Positions 15,040 to 21,545 of a DNA stretch of 22,543 bases are shown here, in pieces (positions within the stretch are counted from its first letter, which is position 1; every line of letters begins with the position of its first letter). Made by a program: the position numbers and the translations under genes. The stretch is from a virus. Where the stretch lies: positions 1 through 22,543 of the IMG/VR virus record IMGVR_UViG_3300020445_000085; one strand, written 5' to 3'. Below the pieces are notes generated by a model. That model did not search any database, had not been told where the DNA came from, and was given only the letters and a program-made list of their open reading frames with translations.

Positions 15040-16365
15040 ATGTATCTTACTGAAAACTTACAATCAAAATGGCAGCCAGTATTGGAGCATCCTGATCTTC
15101 CAAAGATTGAGGACGCATACAAAAGAGCTGTAACAACAGTTATTCTTGAAAACCAAGAAAAAGCTGTTAGAGAAGACAGATCATTTATGACAGAAGCAGC
15201 ACCAGCTAACGCAACTGGTACTTCTGTTGATACTTGGGATCCTGTTTTAATCTCATTAGTACGAAGAGCTATGCCTAACCTAATTGCTTACGATATCTGT
15301 GGTGTTCAACCGATGACTGGTCCAACTGGACTTATCTTCGCTATGAAATCAAGATATGGTTCTCAAGCGGGTGCTGAGGCATTGTTTGACGAAGCTGATT
15401 CAGATTTTTCTGCTGAAGACGCTGCTTCAAATACTGGTTCGCCAGACTCACATTCAGGCACTAACCCTGCAACATTAAACGATTCACCATCTGCTGGAAC
15501 TTACACAACTGGTTCTGGTATGACTACTGCTCAGGCAGAAACATTAGGTGACGGAACTGATGAATTTGCAGAAATGGCTTTCTCAATAGATAAAGTTACG
15601 GTTACTGCTAAATCAAGAGCTCTTAAAGCTGAATACACTATGGAACTTGCACAAGACTTAAAAGCAATCCACGGTTTAGACGCTGAAACAGAACTTGCAA
15701 ATATCTTATCAAGTGAGATTCTTGCTGAGATCAATAGAGAAGTAGTTAGAACAATTTACTCACACGCTAAAGCGGGTGCACAAGTAAATACTACAACTGC
15801 TGGTATCTTTGATCTTGACACAGACTCAAATGGTAGATGGTCAGTTGAGAAATTCAAAGGACTATTATTCCAACTTGAAAGAGATGCTAATGCTATAGGT
15901 CAATTAACAAGAAGAGGAAAAGGTAATATAATTCTTTGCTCTGCTGATGTTGCTTCTGCACTTCAAATGAGTGGTGTTTTAGATTACGCTCCTGCTCTTG
16001 CGACTAACCTAAATGTAGATGACACTGGTAATACTTTCGCTGGTGTACTTAATGGTAAATTCAAAGTATATGTTGATCCATATTCTGCGAATGTATCTGC
16101 AAGTCAATTCTATGTTGTTGGTTACAAAGGAACTTCACCTTACGATTCTGGTCTGTTCTATTGTCCATATGTTCCACTACAAATGGTGAGAGCAGTTGGT
16201 CAAGACAGTTTCCAACCAAAAATTGGATTCAAGACTAGATACGGAATGGTTCAAAACCCATTTGCTACTTCAGCAGGTGCTGGTGCATTAGATAACTCTG
16301 GTGCAGTTGGTTCTACACACCAAAACTTATATTACAGACGAGTTAAAATTACTAACATTATGTAA
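15040..16365 (+). CDS. 23: Major capsid protein gp23
   Basis: A 441-residue precursor, shorter than T4 gp23 (521) and typical of marine relatives. The N-terminal 52 residues form the assembly peptide; 'RSFMTE' followed by 'AAPANATG' puts a likely gp21 cleavage after Glu 52 (hydrophobic-x-Glu). The conserved core reads 'PVLISLVRRAMPNLIAYDIC', 'GVQPMTGPTGLIFAMKSRYG', 'TAKSRALKAEYTMELAQDLK', 'AETELANILSSEILAEINRE' and, near the end, 'QPKIGFKTRYGMVQNPF'. The HK97-type fold builds the head lattice. AAGGAGAG lies 9 nt before the ATG. No gene 24 (vertex protein) follows, so gp23 may also fill the vertices, or gene 24 may lie elsewhere. Confidence 0.98.
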   Translation: MYLTENLQSKWQPVLEHPDLPKIEDAYKRAVTTVILENQEKAVREDRSFMTEAAPANATGTSVDTWDPVLISLVRRAMPNLIAYDICGVQPMTGPTGLIFAMKSRYGSQAGAEALFDEADSDFSAEDAASNTGSPDSHSGTNPATLNDSPSAGTYTTGSGMTTAQAETLGDGTDEFAEMAFSIDKVTVTAKSRALKAEYTMELAQDLKAIHGLDAETELANILSSEILAEINREVVRTIYSHAKAGAQVNTTTAGIFDLDTDSNGRWSVEKFKGLLFQLERDANAIGQLTRRGKGNIILCSADVASALQMSGVLDYAPALATNLNVDDTGNTFAGVLNGKFKVYVDPYSANVSASQFYVVGYKGTSPYDSGLFYCPYVPLQMVRAVGQDSFQPKIGFKTRYGMVQNPFATSAGAGALDNSGAVGSTHQNLYYRRVKITNIM

Positions 16366-16370
16366 TTTTA

Positions 16371-16388
16371 CTTTCTTGTTTTAGAAAG
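16371..16388 (+). other. Small hairpin between gene 23 and its terminator
   Basis: CTTTCT (16371-16376) pairs perfectly with AGAAAG (16383-16388) across a TGTTTT loop. It starts 5 nt after the gene 23 stop and 9 nt before the terminator stem. It could protect the 3' end of the abundant capsid mRNA. Confidence 0.5.
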
Positions 16389-16396
16389 AAATACAG

Positions 16397-16426
16397 AAAA
16401 AGGGGGATTTATTCCCCCTTTTTTTT
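16397..16426 (+). terminator. Strong intrinsic terminator after gene 23
   Basis: An 11-bp perfect stem, AAAAAGGGGGA (16397-16407) with TCCCCCTTTTT (16413-16423), a 5-nt loop and T's continuing to 16426. The five consecutive G-C pairs stand out in this AT-rich DNA. The flanking A's give a T run on the opposite strand, so it could also stop leftward transcripts. It closes the head operon. Confidence 0.92.
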
Positions 16427-16440
16427 GGTCTAAAATTCAT

Positions 16441-16448
16441 TATAAATA
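16441..16448 (+). promoter_or_regulatory. Late promoter box TATAAATA abutting the next start codon
   Basis: A perfect TATAAATA followed by GTAGT and the ATG at 16454. A start 6 nt after the box coincides with the ATG, implying a leaderless mRNA. No Shine-Dalgarno sequence is visible. It directly follows the gene 23 terminator. Confidence 0.75.
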
Positions 16449-16453
16449 GTAGT

Positions 16454-17053
16454 ATGACAGAAACAAATGTATATACAAGACAACCTACTAAAATGGACTA
16501 TGCAAGTCCTATTCAGTTTAGGTTTACAATCACTAAACTACCACAAGTACAATTTTTTATACAAACGGCAAATATACCTGGTATAAATTTAGGTACAGCA
16601 ACTGTGCCAACACCTTTGTATGACTATCCTGTACCTGGTGATACTCTAACTTATCAAGCTTTAGATATATCTTTTTTAGTAGATGAGAACTTAAATAACT
16701 ATAAAGAATTGCATGATTGGTTAAGTGGTTTAGGATTTCCTAAAAATCATACTCAATTTGCTGACTTACAAGCAGGAAGTACTGATAGATTTCCAGGGAC
16801 AACAGCAAGTACAGCTGCAACAGGAACATCTATTAAACAACCAATTGATGAAGGTGGTACATATTCAGACGCAACTTTAACAGTTTTAAATAGTAAGAAC
16901 ATTGCTAAAACAGAAATAAGATTCCATAACATTTACCCTACAAGTTTAGGGTCATTATCTTATGATGTTAAAGCAAGTGATGTTGATTATATACAAGTAC
17001 AAGCAAGTTTTAATTATTTGAATTATGATATTGTACAAATATCTACTACATAA
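16454..17053 (+). CDS. Tail-tube-fold structural protein (gp19 paralogue)
   Basis: A 199-residue protein. Residues 18-95 carry the same landmarks as gp19: 'PIQFRFTITKLP', 'QTANIPGINLGTA', 'PVPGDTLTYQALDISFLVDE' and 'YKELHDWLSGLG', matching gp19's QF..T, IPG..(V/L)G, AGD...W.I and RWMNGI. After a Thr/Gly/Ser/Pro-rich insertion (about 105-138) the fold closes with 'SDATLTVLNSKN' and 'EIRFHNIYPTSLGSLSYDVK'. Related proteins follow gene 23 in other marine T4-like phages as unnamed structural proteins. It may form a special ring at one end of the tube or in the baseplate, as T4 gp48 and gp54 do; that is inference. It is expressed from its own late promoter, apparently without a leader. Confidence 0.75.
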   Translation: MTETNVYTRQPTKMDYASPIQFRFTITKLPQVQFFIQTANIPGINLGTATVPTPLYDYPVPGDTLTYQALDISFLVDENLNNYKELHDWLSGLGFPKNHTQFADLQAGSTDRFPGTTASTAATGTSIKQPIDEGGTYSDATLTVLNSKNIAKTEIRFHNIYPTSLGSLSYDVKASDVDYIQVQASFNYLNYDIVQISTT

Positions 17054-17079
17054 TAAAAAAATATATAGGATGATTATTG

Positions 17080-17886
17080 ATGAAAACTTTAAGATGGATA
17101 GACACGGCCGTCTGCTTAGGTAATGGGCAATCAAGACAAGGTCTAGACCTCAACAAATTAAAAAAATACTCAACAGTAATAGGTTGCAATGCAATTTATA
17201 GAGATTTTGAGCCTGATATATTAGTGGCATTAGATTCAAGGATGAGTCACGAAATATATCGGTCAGGATATGCACAAGATAATATTTGTTATTTAGGATA
17301 CTGGACACCTGTACCAAGTGTAGTTGGTGATTTTATGATAGCAGATAAGTGGTACGGTAAGGGTAAAGTAGATAACGAACCAAACGGTTGTGATAATGTT
17401 GTTTATCATGGTGCTGATGGTGTGTTTACTTTAAATGTTAAAGTAAAAAAAGGTGAAAGTCTTGGTGTAAGTTATGTAACAGGTGTAAAACCTGATGATA
17501 AAGTTACCGATATTGATCCTAAAGTAGAAAACTTTGCTTATGCAACAGGCAGTAGATCAGTTTATCTTGCTTGTGAATTAAATGCTAAAGAAGTATATCT
17601 TGTAGGGCATGATTTATATTCTGATAATAAGAAAGTAAATAACATATATGCTGGTACAAAGAGTTATGCCGAAAAAGACGCATTGGCAGCTAGACCTGAT
17701 AATCCAGATGAAACATATAATTGGATACTACAACATAAGAATACATTTGATAAGTTTAAAAATGTCCAATTCTATAAAGTAAATAAAGGCGAAGCAAAAA
17801 CCGCTTCCAATATAAGTGAATGGAGCTCATGTGATAACCTAAAATATATCTCCATTAAAGAAATGGAACAAAAGCTTTACAATTAA
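17080..17886 (+). CDS. Glycosyltransferase-like (DUF115/sialyltransferase-type) protein
   Basis: A 268-residue protein starting at ATG 17080; an in-frame TTG at 17077 is less likely. N-terminal Rossmann-like motif 'CLGNGQSRQGLDLNKL' (about 12-27), then 'VIGCNAIYRDFEPDILVALD' (about 33-52), and later 'ATGSRSVYLACELNAKEVYL' with 'VGHDLY' (about 155-180). The order GNG-x-S, C-N-x-x-Y, (P)D-x-x-x-x-x-D, G-S-x-x-x-A and G-x-D is that of DUF115 and CMP-sialic-acid-transferase-like proteins. Homologues in marine T4-like phages carry vague labels such as 'morphogenetic'. It could modify a virion protein or host surface glycan, but activity is unproven. An AGGAT ribosome site precedes the ATG. The uvsY promoter -35 region lies in its last codons. 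Confidence 0.6.
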   Translation: MKTLRWIDTAVCLGNGQSRQGLDLNKLKKYSTVIGCNAIYRDFEPDILVALDSRMSHEIYRSGYAQDNICYLGYWTPVPSVVGDFMIADKWYGKGKVDNEPNGCDNVVYHGADGVFTLNVKVKKGESLGVSYVTGVKPDDKVTDIDPKVENFAYATGSRSVYLACELNAKEVYLVGHDLYSDNKKVNNIYAGTKSYAEKDALAARPDNPDETYNWILQHKNTFDKFKNVQFYKVNKGEAKTASNISEWSSCDNLKYISIKEMEQKLYN

Positions 17887-17904
17887 CCGAAAAGGTGATA
17901 TAAT
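17868..17904 (+). promoter_or_regulatory. Sigma70-type early promoter for uvsY
   Basis: The -35 TTTACA (17876-17881), a 17-bp spacer and -10 TATAAT (17899-17904) with TG one base upstream (extended -10). The upstream ACAAAAGC and the -35 are identical over 14 nt to the promoter before gene 55. Expected start is at or near 17911, the uvsY ATG. Confidence 0.8.
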
Positions 17905-17910
17905 ATTATT

Positions 17911-18339
17911 ATGACATTAGAAGAATTACAACAATCAGTTAATAAAGATTTTAAATTGGATGATACCGAACTAGATAGAGAATCGGTAAACATACCATTA
18001 TTACATAACAAATATTTAATACACTTTAATAAGTTTAGTTTATTATTAAAGAAATCAGATTATGAACATAAAACACTTACAAGACAAAAGTGGGAATACT
18101 ACACAGGTAAAGCAGACCCTAGTGTATATAAAGAAAAACCTTTTGATATAAAAGTATTAAAAGCGGATGTTCATATCTATATGGATTCTGATCCTGAATT
18201 ACAAAAGGCGGATCAAAAAGTTGCTTACTTAAATCAAATAGTAAAATACCTTGAACAAGTATTAAGAGGTGTAAACAATAGAACATTTTTAATTAAGAAT
18301 GCTATTGAATGGAAAAAGTTTACTAGTGGTGCATTGTAA
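17911..18339 (+). CDS. uvsY: Recombination mediator UvsY
   Basis: A 142-residue protein; T4 UvsY is 137. The family layout is recognisable: 'MTLEELQQSVNKDFKLDDTE' at the start (T4: MRLEDLQEEL...), 'IPLLHNKYLIHFNKFSLLLK', 'ARQ'-type 'LTRQKWEYYTGKADP', 'KVLKADVHIYMDSDPELQKA' and the C-terminal 'RGVNNRTFLIKNAIEWKKF'. UvsY hexamers load the UvsX recombinase onto gp32-coated single-stranded DNA. It stands under an early-type promoter whose start is predicted at the ATG; AAAGGTGAT lies upstream but about 11 nt from the ATG. The stop overlaps the next gene in TAATG. Confidence 0.92.
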   Translation: MTLEELQQSVNKDFKLDDTELDRESVNIPLLHNKYLIHFNKFSLLLKKSDYEHKTLTRQKWEYYTGKADPSVYKEKPFDIKVLKADVHIYMDSDPELQKADQKVAYLNQIVKYLEQVLRGVNNRTFLIKNAIEWKKFTSGAL

Positions 18340-18941
18340 TGGATAGACAAAAGATATTTTCAACAAACATTTTTATAAAAGATGAGTTTCTTTCTCCTCA
18401 AAGATTACCTGCAATGGAAGAAGAAATACAAAGATTATATAAACAAAGAACATATGAAGATAATTGGCAGACAAAACATAATTTACATGAAACTGAACCT
18501 TTTAAATGGTTTGCAAAAGATATTGCTAAAGCAGCCTTTAATGTTTTTGATACATTAGATTATAGCGTAGATAATATAGAGATTACTGGTATGTGGGGAA
18601 ACATTTTAAAACCTGGTGAAATGCACCAATCACATACACATTCAAATAATTTTTTAAGTGGAGTATTTTATTTAAACTCCGACGGAGCAACTGGTCTAAC
18701 TATTTCAGACCCTAGACCAGCTGCAGATGTACTAGTTCCAAGAAAAGCAAAAAAGACAACAGATAATTCAAATTTATTATCTTATAAATCAAATCAAAAT
18801 AGACTAATAATATTTCCATCGTGGTTAGTACATTGGGTCCCAGTAAATAAATCTAAAAGAAATCGGACAAGTATTTCTTTTAATATACAAGTAAAAGGAC
18901 AACTAGGTGAACTCCACGAATTCCAATCAGCAGAATACTAA
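18339..18941 (+). CDS. 2OG-Fe(II) oxygenase (TIGR02466-like)
   Basis: A 200-residue protein. The iron-binding HxH is in 'MHQSHTHSNNFLSGVFYLNS' (H99 and H101), the third ligand in 'IIFPSWLVHWVPVN' (H165) and the 2OG-binding Arg in 'RNRTSISFNI' (about R176). Together with 'GMWGNILKPGEM' this is the pattern of the phage/bacterial 2OG-Fe(II) oxygenase family with HTHxN and SGVYY-like motifs. All ligands are intact. It is translationally coupled to uvsY (TAATG) and overlapped by uvsW, so it is expressed with the recombination genes. The substrate is unknown; a nucleic-acid or protein target is possible but unproven. Confidence 0.85.
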   Translation: MDRQKIFSTNIFIKDEFLSPQRLPAMEEEIQRLYKQRTYEDNWQTKHNLHETEPFKWFAKDIAKAAFNVFDTLDYSVDNIEITGMWGNILKPGEMHQSHTHSNNFLSGVFYLNSDGATGLTISDPRPAADVLVPRKAKKTTDNSNLLSYKSNQNRLIIFPSWLVHWVPVNKSKRNRTSISFNIQVKGQLGELHEFQSAEY

Positions 18942-20406
18942 TCTATTAATCATAGAAAAAAAAGACGAGGTTTACATATCGGTAGAATGTGACCCTGGTA
19001 TACAAAGAGAGTTATCGGAGTTTTTTACTTTCTATGTTCCTGGATATAAGTTTATGCCAGCATTCCGAAATCGTATGTGGGATGGTAAAATTAGATTATT
19101 TTCTCAAAGAACAAAAGAAATATATTACGGACTATATCCTTATATAAAAGCATTTGCTGAAGAAAGAGGATATGTTATAGTAGCAGGTAGAAATGTAGAA
19201 GTGGATAATAAAGTAGATAGGGATACTGTAATTAAATATTGTAATAGTTTAGGTCAAAAATTTGAGGCAAGAGATTATCAGATAGACGCTGTATATAATA
19301 ATTTAAGATTAAATAGATCATTATTATTAAGTCCTACAGCCTCTGGTAAATCATTTATAATATATGCTTTGATTCGTTATTATTCACATCTTATAAAAGA
19401 TAAGAAGTGTTTATTAATAGTACCAACAACATCATTAGTAGAACAAATGTATACCGATTTTGAAACATATGGTTGGAATGTAAAAAAGAATTGTCATAGA
19501 TTATATAGTGGATATTCAAATCAAACAAATAAAAAAGTATTAATATCAACATGGCAAAGTTTATTTAGATTACCGAAATCATATTTTAAACAATTCGGTG
19601 CTGTATTTGGTGATGAGGCTCACTTATTTAAATCAAAGTCATTAACAGAAATTATGACTAAACTTACCGATTGTAAATTTCGTATAGGTTTAACTGGAAC
19701 TTTAGATGGTGCTCATACACACAAGTTAGTATTAGAAGGGTTGTTTGGTACTGTAAATAAAGTAACCACTACTAAAAAGCTAATGGACAAAAGTCAATTA
19801 AGTAATTTGGTGGTTAGATGCTTAATCCTCAAACATAGTGAAGCCAATGCTAAAATGGTGACAAGTGGTAAGTATCAAGATGAAATAGACTATTTGGTTT
19901 CTAGTAAATCAAGAAATAACTTTATTAAAAATTTGGCACTTAAAATAAAAGGAAATACTTTAATACTATTTCAATTAGTAGAAAAACATGGAAAGGGATT
20001 ATATGAACTTATTAAAGATAAATCGGGAAAAGATAGAAAAGTCTTTTTCATCTATGGTGGAGTGGATGCAGAACAAAGAGAAAAGGTCCGAGAGATTACA
20101 GAAAAAAGTAGCAACGCTATTATCGTTGCAAGTTATGGGACTTTCAGTACAGGCATTAATATACGGAACTTGCATAACATTATTTTTGCTAGTCCTAGTA
20201 AGTCTAGGATAAGAAACTTACAAAGTATAGGTAGAGGATTAAGATTAGGTGATAATAAAGTTAATGCTACCTTATATGATATAGCAGATGATCTACAATA
20301 TAAATCAAAAGAAAATTTTACCTTAAAGCACTTCCAGGAAAGAATAAATATATACACAGAGGAAGAATTTGATTACGAAATACATAATATTAACCTAAAG
20401 GACTAA
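18907..20406 (+). CDS. uvsW: RNA-DNA / branched-DNA helicase UvsW
   Basis: A 499-residue SF2 helicase; T4 UvsW is about 503. The N-terminal DNA-binding domain shows 'FFTFYVPGYKFMPAFRNRMW' then 'DGKIRLF' (about 39-65). Motifs: Q-like 'RDYQIDAVY', Walker A 'SPTASGKS' (142-149), DEAH (about 236-239), 'LTGT' (262-265), 'GTFSTGINI' (411-419) and motif VI 'QSIGRGLR' (439-446). It unwinds D-loops, R-loops and stalled forks, and in T4 switches off origin replication late in infection. No ATG is available; the GTG at 18907 is the most upstream plausible start, preceded by AAAAGGAC, and it overlaps the oxygenase gene by 35 nt. Homologues start nearer residue 12, so the first dozen residues are uncertain. 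Confidence 0.94.
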   Translation: MNSTNSNQQNTNLLIIEKKDEVYISVECDPGIQRELSEFFTFYVPGYKFMPAFRNRMWDGKIRLFSQRTKEIYYGLYPYIKAFAEERGYVIVAGRNVEVDNKVDRDTVIKYCNSLGQKFEARDYQIDAVYNNLRLNRSLLLSPTASGKSFIIYALIRYYSHLIKDKKCLLIVPTTSLVEQMYTDFETYGWNVKKNCHRLYSGYSNQTNKKVLISTWQSLFRLPKSYFKQFGAVFGDEAHLFKSKSLTEIMTKLTDCKFRIGLTGTLDGAHTHKLVLEGLFGTVNKVTTTKKLMDKSQLSNLVVRCLILKHSEANAKMVTSGKYQDEIDYLVSSKSRNNFIKNLALKIKGNTLILFQLVEKHGKGLYELIKDKSGKDRKVFFIYGGVDAEQREKVREITEKSSNAIIVASYGTFSTGINIRNLHNIIFASPSKSRIRNLQSIGRGLRLGDNKVNATLYDIADDLQYKSKENFTLKHFQERINIYTEEEFDYEIHNINLKD

Positions 20407-20409
20407 ATA
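20403..20409 (+). promoter_or_regulatory. Variant late promoter box CTAAATA abutting a start codon
   Basis: CTAAATAGTTAT leads straight into the ATG at 20415, with 5 nt between box and ATG, the same geometry as at 16441. A start 6 nt after the box is at the ATG. AAAGGA upstream (about 12 nt from the ATG) could serve a readthrough mRNA from uvsW. Confidence 0.6.
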
Positions 20410-20414
20410 GTTAT

Positions 20415-20855
20415 ATGGCTGATACTACCGATTATCGTATGGTTAAACTAACTGATGGAACTACTCTTATGGGTAGCATAACAGTTGACAAAGATTTCTT
20501 ACGAATCACAAACGCATTAGAATTACAAACTTGCCAAAGACATACCGAATTTGGCGTTAAGGATGATTCTACTTTGGCACCTTGGATTCCATTTACAGAT
20601 GACAAGACCTTTGTAGTCCCTAGAGATAAAGTATTAGTTATAACCCAAGCGGACAAACATATATCGCATTACTATGAAGTTGTTTTAAATAAATTAGAGA
20701 AAGCAGCTTCAAGTGCGAAACCTCCATTATCAGCACAAGAAATGGAAAAAATTTATAAGTTAGCGGATCAATTAGATAAGAAAATAAAAGATGATGAAAT
20801 AAGATACCATGAAGAAGATTTACTTGATATATTTGGAAAGAAAACTATTCACTAA
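20415..20855 (+). CDS. Sm-like (LSm fold) phage protein
   Basis: A 146-residue protein. Residues 8-36 read 'MVKLTDGTTLMGSITVDKDF' then 'LRITNALEL', which fits the Sm1 pattern (hydrophobic-x-D/N-G-x-x-x-x-G, then F-x-x-hydrophobic). Residues 65-80 ('TFVVPRDKVLVITQADK') fit the Sm2 strand pair. A helical, charged tail follows ('SAQEMEKIYKLADQLDKKI', 'YHEEDLLDIFGKK'). A Sm-like protein of presumed cyanophage origin has been described structurally, and I believe this is the same type; that link is from memory. Such proteins may bind RNA or act as ring-forming adaptors. Placed after uvsW and under a late-type box. Confidence is moderate for the fold and low for any function. Confidence 0.6.
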   Translation: MADTTDYRMVKLTDGTTLMGSITVDKDFLRITNALELQTCQRHTEFGVKDDSTLAPWIPFTDDKTFVVPRDKVLVITQADKHISHYYEVVLNKLEKAASSAKPPLSAQEMEKIYKLADQLDKKIKDDEIRYHEEDLLDIFGKKTIH

Positions 20856-20942
20856 ATTGGGCTAGCTAGGTGGTCTCTCAAGCGACTACATAGTCAGTAT
20901 AACATACAATCCTGTAGCCGTCAAGCATTTCAAAAAAATAAT
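20856..20942. other. Noncoding island with a minus-strand promoter-like signal
   Basis: About 87 nt between the Sm-like gene and the gene 55 promoter without a plausible ORF. It is less A-rich than its surroundings. It holds a CTAGCTAG palindrome (20862-20869), GACTA/TAGTC (20884-20888 and 20891-20895), and CTACA/TGTAG (20886-20890 and 20913-20917). A small RNA or leader element is possible. No tRNA fold was found. Confidence 0.4.
20896..20924 (-). promoter_or_regulatory. Minus-strand sigma70-type promoter candidate
   Basis: Read on the minus strand: TTGACG (20919-20924), a 17-bp spacer, and TATACT (20896-20901) with TG one base upstream (extended -10). The predicted start is near 20889, running leftward, antisense to the Sm-like gene and uvsW. 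It is divergent from the gene 55 promoter. Confidence 0.45.
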
Positions 20943-20979
20943 ACAAAAGCTTTACATTATGAATCAAAAATGTTATAAT
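20943..20979 (+). promoter_or_regulatory. Sigma70-type early promoter for gene 55
   Basis: The -35 TTTACA (20951-20956), a 17-bp spacer and -10 TATAAT (20974-20979) with TG one base upstream. The 14 nt ending in the -35 (ACAAAAGCTTTACA) are identical to the uvsY promoter. The predicted start near 20986 gives a leader of about 20 nt. Confidence 0.85.
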
Positions 20980-21005
20980 AATTATATTAATCAAGAAAGA
21001 AAATT

Positions 21006-21527
21006 ATGAGTGGAAAACACAAAGCAAAAGAACATTATGTAGATAACAAATTGTTTCTTAAAGCTATGACAGATTGGCGTTTAAAATATGAGAAATCGTC
21101 CAAATTAAATAGAAAAAATCCTACTGTAACTAACTATATTGGTGAATGTTTTTTGAAGATTGCGAATCATTTATCTTATAGACCGAATTTTATAAACTAT
21201 ACCTATCGTGATGATATGATATCTGATGGTATAGAAAACTGCTTACAATATATGAGCAACTTTAATCCAGAAAAATCTAATAATCCATTTGCATATTTTA
21301 CACAAATTATATACTATGCATTTATTAGAAGAATACAAAAAGAGAAAAAACAACAAGATGTAAAAGCAAAAGTAATTGCAAATTCCAATGTTGAATTAAT
21401 GGTAAACTCTTTAGATGGTGATGACGCTCAATATAAAAGTCAGATGTTGGATTTCTTACAAAAAAATGTTAAAGAAAGTAATCCAGAAGAACCAAAAAAA
21501 TTGAAGAAGAAAAAGAAAAAGAAGTAG
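21006..21527 (+). CDS. 55: Late-transcription sigma factor gp55
   Basis: A 173-residue protein; T4 gp55 is 185. The sigma region-2-like core spans about 67-116: 'YRDDMISDGIENCLQYMSNF' then 'NPEKSNNPFAYFTQIIYYAF' and 'IRRIQKEKKQ'. It redirects host RNA polymerase to the TATAAATA-type boxes seen in this window. 'MLDFLQK' (about 147-153) is a hydrophobic/acidic patch that may be the sliding-clamp attachment motif; in T4 that motif is at the extreme C-terminus. Here it is followed by a basic tail, with nine Lys among the last ten residues. It is under its own early-type promoter, consistent with production before late transcription. Confidence 0.93.
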   Translation: MSGKHKAKEHYVDNKLFLKAMTDWRLKYEKSSKLNRKNPTVTNYIGECFLKIANHLSYRPNFINYTYRDDMISDGIENCLQYMSNFNPEKSNNPFAYFTQIIYYAFIRRIQKEKKQQDVKAKVIANSNVELMVNSLDGDDAQYKSQMLDFLQKNVKESNPEEPKKLKKKKKKK

Positions 21528-21545
21528 TTATATAATTAGGTAGGT

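Noticed and set aside
16886-16894. TTAAATAGT within the tube-like gene
   Set aside because: It resembles the late box octamer but is read as Leu-Asn-Ser codons and has no downstream start.
17871-17880. MotA-type middle promoter box (AAGCTTTA resembles TGCTTTA)
   Set aside because: The distance to TATAAT is about 19 bp rather than about 12, and the -35/-10 geometry fits a plain sigma70 promoter better.
20856-20930. tRNA-like stretch (GCTAGGTGGT resembles a D-arm)
   Set aside because: No T-arm consensus, no seven-base acceptor pairing and no five-base anticodon stem could be found on either strand.
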